Source of the DNA: Microglena sp. YARC
Taxonomy: Eukaryota; Chlorophyta; Chlorophyceae; Chlamydomonadales; Chlamydomonadaceae
Length of the DNA stretch: 64,000 bases
Reading direction: 5' to 3'
NCBI GenBank assembly: GCA_022414725.1
Contig: CM039464.1
Span: forward strand, 3,040,021-3,104,020
In this document: positions 60,671 to 64,000 of the stretch, in pieces
How the letters are laid out: each line of letters begins with the position of its first letter
Position numbering within the stretch: the first letter of the stretch is position 1
Notes under the pieces: generated by a model
Database searches by the model: none
What the model was told of the DNA's origin: nothing
What the model saw: the letters and a program-made list of their open reading frames with translations, nothing else
Program-made: the position numbers and the translations under genes

Positions 60671-61326
60671 ATGACCACCATTGTATTGTCAACATCCAGC
60701 ATCCGGCTTGCCAAGCAGACATTCAAGCCTGTCGACAATCTCCAGGACAGTCTCTACATGCTGGCTTCGAGTTCAAATGTGCCTCCGCCATGGGACTTTG
60801 AGGTTCGCAACACGCAAGGAGACCTGCTGAATCTCACCTCCACACGTTGTGTTTCCAAGGAGCCGTTGTTTGCTACTGTCAAGGCAGATGCCGTAGCTGC
60901 TATTTCAGCCAAGGTTGAGAAGCAAGCGACGAGCTGGCGCTGTTGCTGAAAGCAGCCACGGCATCGGGCAGAATTCAGCTCTGCGCCTGTGCAGCAACTG
61001 TCATAAAGGCTGCAACTGGCGCTGTCTTTGAAACCACCAGCAGCTCACGTATTTCCAACAAGGTTTTAACTCCCGAGGTCACATGGCTGGCCACCAAGGC
61101 AAGCCTGTCGCCTCCTGAGTTTGCTGAGCGATTTGACAAGCTCCTGGATCGACGCAACAACAGCGTTGCTCACCAGGAGACCGGCCCGCTGCTGGAGGAG
61201 GAGGTCGAGAGCTGCAAGGAGCTATTGTCAGCGCTTCCAGTCCTGCGCATCAAGCACCACTGGGAGGCCTGGGTCATCGATGTCTACACCGAGCTCGCAG
61301 CAGCGTTCCCTCTTCGCTTCCCTTGA
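60671..61326 (+). pseudogene. HEPN-like helical protein, frameshifted
   Basis: Frame 60671-60949 (MTTIVLSTSSIRLAKQTFKP...) passes into frame 60943-61326 (DELALLLKAATASGRIQLCA...) by one shift near 60925. The C-terminal part is all-helical with FDKLLDRRNNSVAHQETGPL; R(x)4-6H (RNNSVAH) is the RNase motif shape of HEPN domains. It starts 6 bp after a type-B end and stops 5 bp before a type-A end, so it may be cargo or simply trapped. HEPN is tentative. Confidence 0.4.
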
Positions 61327-61331
61327 TATTA

Positions 61332-61745
61332 CACTCGACGGAATACTAAAATGAAACCGCTTTCTTGGATTTTTGGACCGTATGGTGTAGCAACCCACAT
61401 TGCAGTGGAACACCATCATGTTTTTTTGTAGCCCATCAACAACACGCATCCCTGCAAAATGGAAGCGGTCTCCCTTGACCCAACAGTTCCATGCAGTGCA
61501 GCCTTGCGATTGTGAGAGCAGAGGAGCGGTCCCGGTCCGAGTAAGTGCTGGTTTCTGGAGAGAATCGCAGTCCTTGTACCTCAGGGTACCGCTTGATCGA
61601 TTTGTTGTCGACAAGAGAGGGGGCTAAGCCACCCCTCCTGTGTTTTTCTTGGATTTTTTTACGTGTGCAGTACACCCTCACCTCCAACTGGTCGCGATAA
61701 GAGACCTTTGGAGTCTCCTTCAATGGGGTGTGACCCAACAACTCG
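61332..61745 (-). mobile_element. Inverted Fanzor 3' fragment with type-A end
   Basis: Left end TTA|CACTCGACGGAATACTAAAA (one mismatch from CAGTC). The minus-strand frame encodes the Fanzor C-terminus: YCTRKKIQEKHRRGG, VDNKSIKRYPEVQGLRFSPE, then STYSDRDRSSALTIARLHCM and GRPLPFC. DRDRSSALTIA is the RuvC-III-type motif (DRDxxAAxNI). About 410 bp is mirrored at 63135-63547. Confidence 0.75.
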
Positions 61746-61753
61746 TAACCTAG

Positions 61754-62539
61754 ACGAATCTGACCTTCCGTGGTTATTTGGACACTTGGAATCTTGTAAA
61801 CACATTCCTTCTTGGCACCGGTTTCCCAATCGTTCTCTACGCAACAATCAGATTGGAAGTGCAGGAAGTTTTTTCTGATACCAAACCGGGTGTAGTGAGG
61901 AGCTTGTACGAGGCCGACGTTGCTGTATGTATCAGCATCGACCGCCCGGATGGAAAAATCACGTACGCGTTATCCATTTTCGAAGTGATGGGCAATTTGA
62001 CGTATTGGAAGCATATCGACACGTACGATGATGTATTCCAGATACATCAACTGAAGAGTAAGGGAGCCACCGTTCGTCGCAAAGGAGCCACGGCAGTCGT
62101 GTTCTCGCACAAGGTGGCGGACGGTTTGTCCATCCCGTGGAATGCGGTCATGATGGGACCCACACTAAGGCATTTCATGGCACAATCGTGTATCAGCAAC
62201 GCGATATGTGATGGCATGATCCCCAAGGACGCGATCGTACACACCTGCAGGATGCAGGACCTGTCGCGGTGCGCGCCTGAAAAGTATCATCACGAGATGA
62301 ACATCTTCAAGGACGCGTCGAAGGTCGTGCGGCATCCGAGCCAATTGACATTGATCCCCGAGAAGGTGCACCGTCGCTTAGAGACGATGCCGCAGCTTAT
62401 CCCGATGTTGCAACCCTCATCCTCCAGCGGTTTTCGCTTCGGGAAGCGAATTCAAGAGATCGACACGGACTGGTCTGTGGACGTCGAAGAAGAAGCGATG
62501 CGCAACCGGTGTACATTGAGAATTGACAAAAACAATTAA
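61754..62539 (+). CDS. Hypothetical protein between two Fanzor fragments
   Basis: About 261 codons; no clear ATG near the 5' end (TTG at 61778), and a TAG at 61751 precedes it in frame with readable sequence before that. Ordered sequence (VRSLYEADVAVCISIDRPDG, then ALSIFEVMGNLTYWKHIDTY, AVVFSHKVADGLSIPWNAVM, RFGKRIQEIDTDWSVDVEEE). No family recognised. Flanked by inverted Fanzor pieces, it may be captured cargo or viral sequence trapped by two insertions. Confidence 0.5.
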   Translation, partial: TNLTFRGYLDTWNLVNTFLLGTGFPIVLYATIRLEVQEVFSDTKPGVVRSLYEADVAVCISIDRPDGKITYALSIFEVMGNLTYWKHIDTYDDVFQIHQLKSKGATVRRKGATAVVFSHKVADGLSIPWNAVMMGPTLRHFMAQSCISNAICDGMIPKDAIVHTCRMQDLSRCAPEKYHHEMNIFKDASKVVRHPSQLTLIPEKVHRRLETMPQLIPMLQPSSSSGFRFGKRIQEIDTDWSVDVEEEAMRNRCTLRIDKNN

Positions 62540-62657
62540 GGGGGGGCATGATCGCGGAAAGCGGTGATAATAGGTCTTCGTCCACGTAGGTGTGCGACAT
62601 GTTCATGTGCGTCAACGAAGTGGGTTCTGAATCTGGTTTAGGGTTCTGAATCGTCTA

Positions 62658-62720
62658 CAGTCGGCAGAACAGTTAAATTAAACATCCAACTACAGTTGGC
62701 AGAACAGTAAAATGAAACAT
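62658..62720 (+). mobile_element. Two adjacent type-A 5' ends
   Basis: TA|CAGTCGGCAGAACAGTTAAA at 62658 and TA|CAGTTGGCAGAACAGTAAAA at 62693, 35 bp apart. The second directly precedes the Fanzor fragment and is the same as the end at 17483. Duplication or nested insertion. Confidence 0.65.
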
Positions 62721-62741
62721 ATATCAGATGGAAATAAATAA

Positions 62742-63440
62742 ATGTACGACATCGCCGTTAGAAAATTGGCGTTAAGAATGGTCGCTGAATTGGGTGTGTT
62801 AAAAACTTCTGTGTTTATGAACCTTCAGCGATACATTGGCAAGCGCAAGGCCATGGACTCATTTTGGGCAGGGATCAAGCGCAACATGATGATGGATCAT
62901 CCTGACCTGAGGGTTCGCTTAGCATATGGTTCTGCAATCAAGAAGCTGAAGGCTACCGTACCAGGAGAGGTAGCTGTGCCTACGGGATCTATGTTCGCTT
63001 CATGCAAGCGCATCTTCAAAGAGGAGGTTCGTGTGACAGATGAGTTCAAGACGACTCTCATGTCGTGGGAGACAGGTGCCAAGAATGAATGTGTTTACAA
63101 GATTACAAGTCTTTCTCTAAACGCTGAAGGTCAGATCCGTATCGGTGATGAGTGGTTGTTGTGTCACACTCTCTTGAAGAAGCCTCCAAAGGTAGCTGAG
63201 CGCGACCAGTCGGCGGTGTGGATGTACTGCACCCGTAAAAAAATCCAATAAAAACACCGGAGGGGTGGCTTAGCCACCTCTCTTGTCGATGTCAACAAAT
63301 CGATCGAGCGGTACCCTGAGGTACGAGGACTGCGATTCTCTCCAGAAACCAGCACTTACTCGGACCGGGACCGCTCCTCTGCTCTCACAATCGCGAGGCT
63401 GCACTGCATGGAACTGTTGGGTCTAGGGAGACCGGTGCAA
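62742..63440 (+). pseudogene. Fanzor C-terminal fragment (deletion derivative)
   Basis: ATG 62742, MYDIAVRKLALRMVAELGVL. Then IGKRKAMDSFWAGIKRNMMM, VRLAYGSAIKK and PGEVAVPTGSMFASCKRIFK, the 'YGSA...GE..VPT' region of Fanzor-1 proteins holding the RuvC-II Glu. VTDEFKTTLMSWETGAKNEC follows, then TAA at 63249 inside MYCTRKKIQ. Downstream in the next frame are PEVRGLRFSPETSTYSDRDR and SSALTIARLHCMELLG. The RuvC-I half is absent. Bounded by 62693 and 63547. Confidence 0.75.
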
Positions 63441-63454
63441 GGCTGCGTGTTGTT

Positions 63455-63547
63455 GACGGGCTACAGGTGTTCCACTGCCCCGTGGATTTCTACACCATAA
63501 GGCACACACTCCGGTGTGGCCGTACACTCCAGAAAGCGGTTTCATTT
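63455..63547 (+). ncRNA. Conserved hairpin at Fanzor element 3' end (guide-RNA candidate)
   Basis: 'ggtgttccactgccccgtgg', then a hairpin CACAC-tccg-GTGTG, then 'aaagcggtttcattt'. The same layout at 10497, 49419 and 61332 has ACACC-gtaa-GGTGT, a compensatory difference. Position at the nuclease 3' end fits an omega-like RNA. The terminal CAGTC part is missing on this side. Confidence 0.35.
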
Positions 63548-64000
63548 CGCACCCCCCAGCCATTATTCTGGCACGTGCTAGGGTACATTTGGCAGGCGTT
63601 CGGTTCAAGCTGCCCGCTACTCGACCCGTTTGTGCATTCACAGTTGCCCTGGGCATTCATTTTCCCACTCCATCCCATCCCCGGAGTCCCCCAACCCCAG
63701 TACTTGCAGGCGTCACCACACCTTACATCTGGCTTGGGCAAAGTGGCATCTGCCTGTGTCTTTTGTAATTGAGCGATGGAATCCGTCGCGGCCTTGAAAT
63801 TGGCGATGTCGCCCTTGGTAAGACATACCCCGTCAATGCAGAGCTTGGCGTCGGCTCCCATTACATTGATTGTCCCGTCTTTTTGGGCTGTGAGGACCGT
63901 ATTGTAACTATTTACCCCAGTCGCGAAAGACAAGTTGACTGTACTGGGTCCGTATGAGTTGGCGGCATATACGTGAGAGGTCCCATTAGGTTCTTGTGAT
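63490..64000 (-). CDS. Virion-like structural protein, partial and truncated
   Basis: Open from the window edge (5' end outside). SYGPSTVNLSFATGVNSYNT then GTINVMGADAKLCIDGVCLT KGDI, a coiled-coil FKAATDSIAQLQKTQADATL, and a Cys/Gly/Trp-rich part (CGDACKYWGWGTPGMGWSG, NACQMYPSTCQNNGWGV). The 'KLCID.VC(L/I)..(D/E)' segment is typical of giant-virus fibre-like proteins. After NETAF the codons are those of the transposon end (63547 downwards) and the frame stops at 63490, so the native C-terminus is lost. Confidence 0.55.
   Translation of the reverse strand, partial: SQEPNGTSHVYAANSYGPSTVNLSFATGVNSYNTVLTAQKDGTINVMGADAKLCIDGVCLTKGDIANFKAATDSIAQLQKTQADATLPKPDVRCGDACKYWGWGTPGMGWSGKMNAQGNCECTNGSSSGQLEPNACQMYPSTCQNNGWGVRNETAFWSVRPHRSVCLMV

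Overview
The window looks like a scaffold from a marine green alga (prasinophyte-like) carrying an endogenised nucleocytoplasmic large DNA virus of Imitervirales/mimivirus-like type. This is inferred from gene content, not from a search. Two blocks (about 0-26.6 kb and 47.3-64 kb) hold closely packed intronless genes. Viral hallmarks are an A18-type SF2 helicase, RNA polymerase subunits RPB9 and RPB6, a small conserved NCLDV membrane protein, an RNA ligase, thioredoxin-like and ankyrin proteins, AAAATTGA early-promoter boxes and a 3' hairpin over stop codons. Between them, 26.7-46.3 kb is gene-poor and host-like, with minisatellites, exon-like modules bounded by splice-type sites, degenerate TTTAGGG-type repeats and a palindrome-rich satellite. 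The left junction (about 26.7 kb) is contiguous. The right one is hidden near a gap of exactly 1000 N (46334-47333).

Left block: a papain-fold-like protein, a 306-aa Ala/Pro-repeat protein with a Cys/His motif, a ribbon-helix-helix protein, a plant-like RFC1, a J-domain fragment, an Asp/Ser-repeat protein, an ankyrin fragment, a thioredoxin-like protein, an RNA ligase, three tandem paralogues of unknown function, a Fanzor plus Tc1/mariner transposase element, a broken LRAT-domain gene and an ankyrin protein. A dispersed G-rich repeat family and several minisatellites lie between them.

Right block: a thioredoxin-SAP protein, a MITE-like element, the helicase, small membrane proteins, RPB9 and RPB6, a broken EEP-type hydrolase, a hidden Cys-rich ORF, an unknown 365-aa protein, and a 2.3-kb reading frame interrupted only by four TAG codons. 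Then come a C5-methyltransferase fragment, a broken HEPN-like ORF, two inverted Fanzor C-terminal fragments, and a virion-like protein truncated by a transposon end.

The most interesting system is the Fanzor (eukaryotic TnpB-like RNA-guided nuclease) family. One copy is paired head-to-head with a DDE transposase between TA-flanked inverted ends (20945-24446). Deletion derivatives, solo ends with a conserved hairpin that could be part of a guide RNA, and a copy of a Fanzor-element 3' sequence in the host-like block show spread across both compartments. Many genes carry frameshifts, often at homopolymers, so decay of the viral insert and assembly error cannot be fully separated here.
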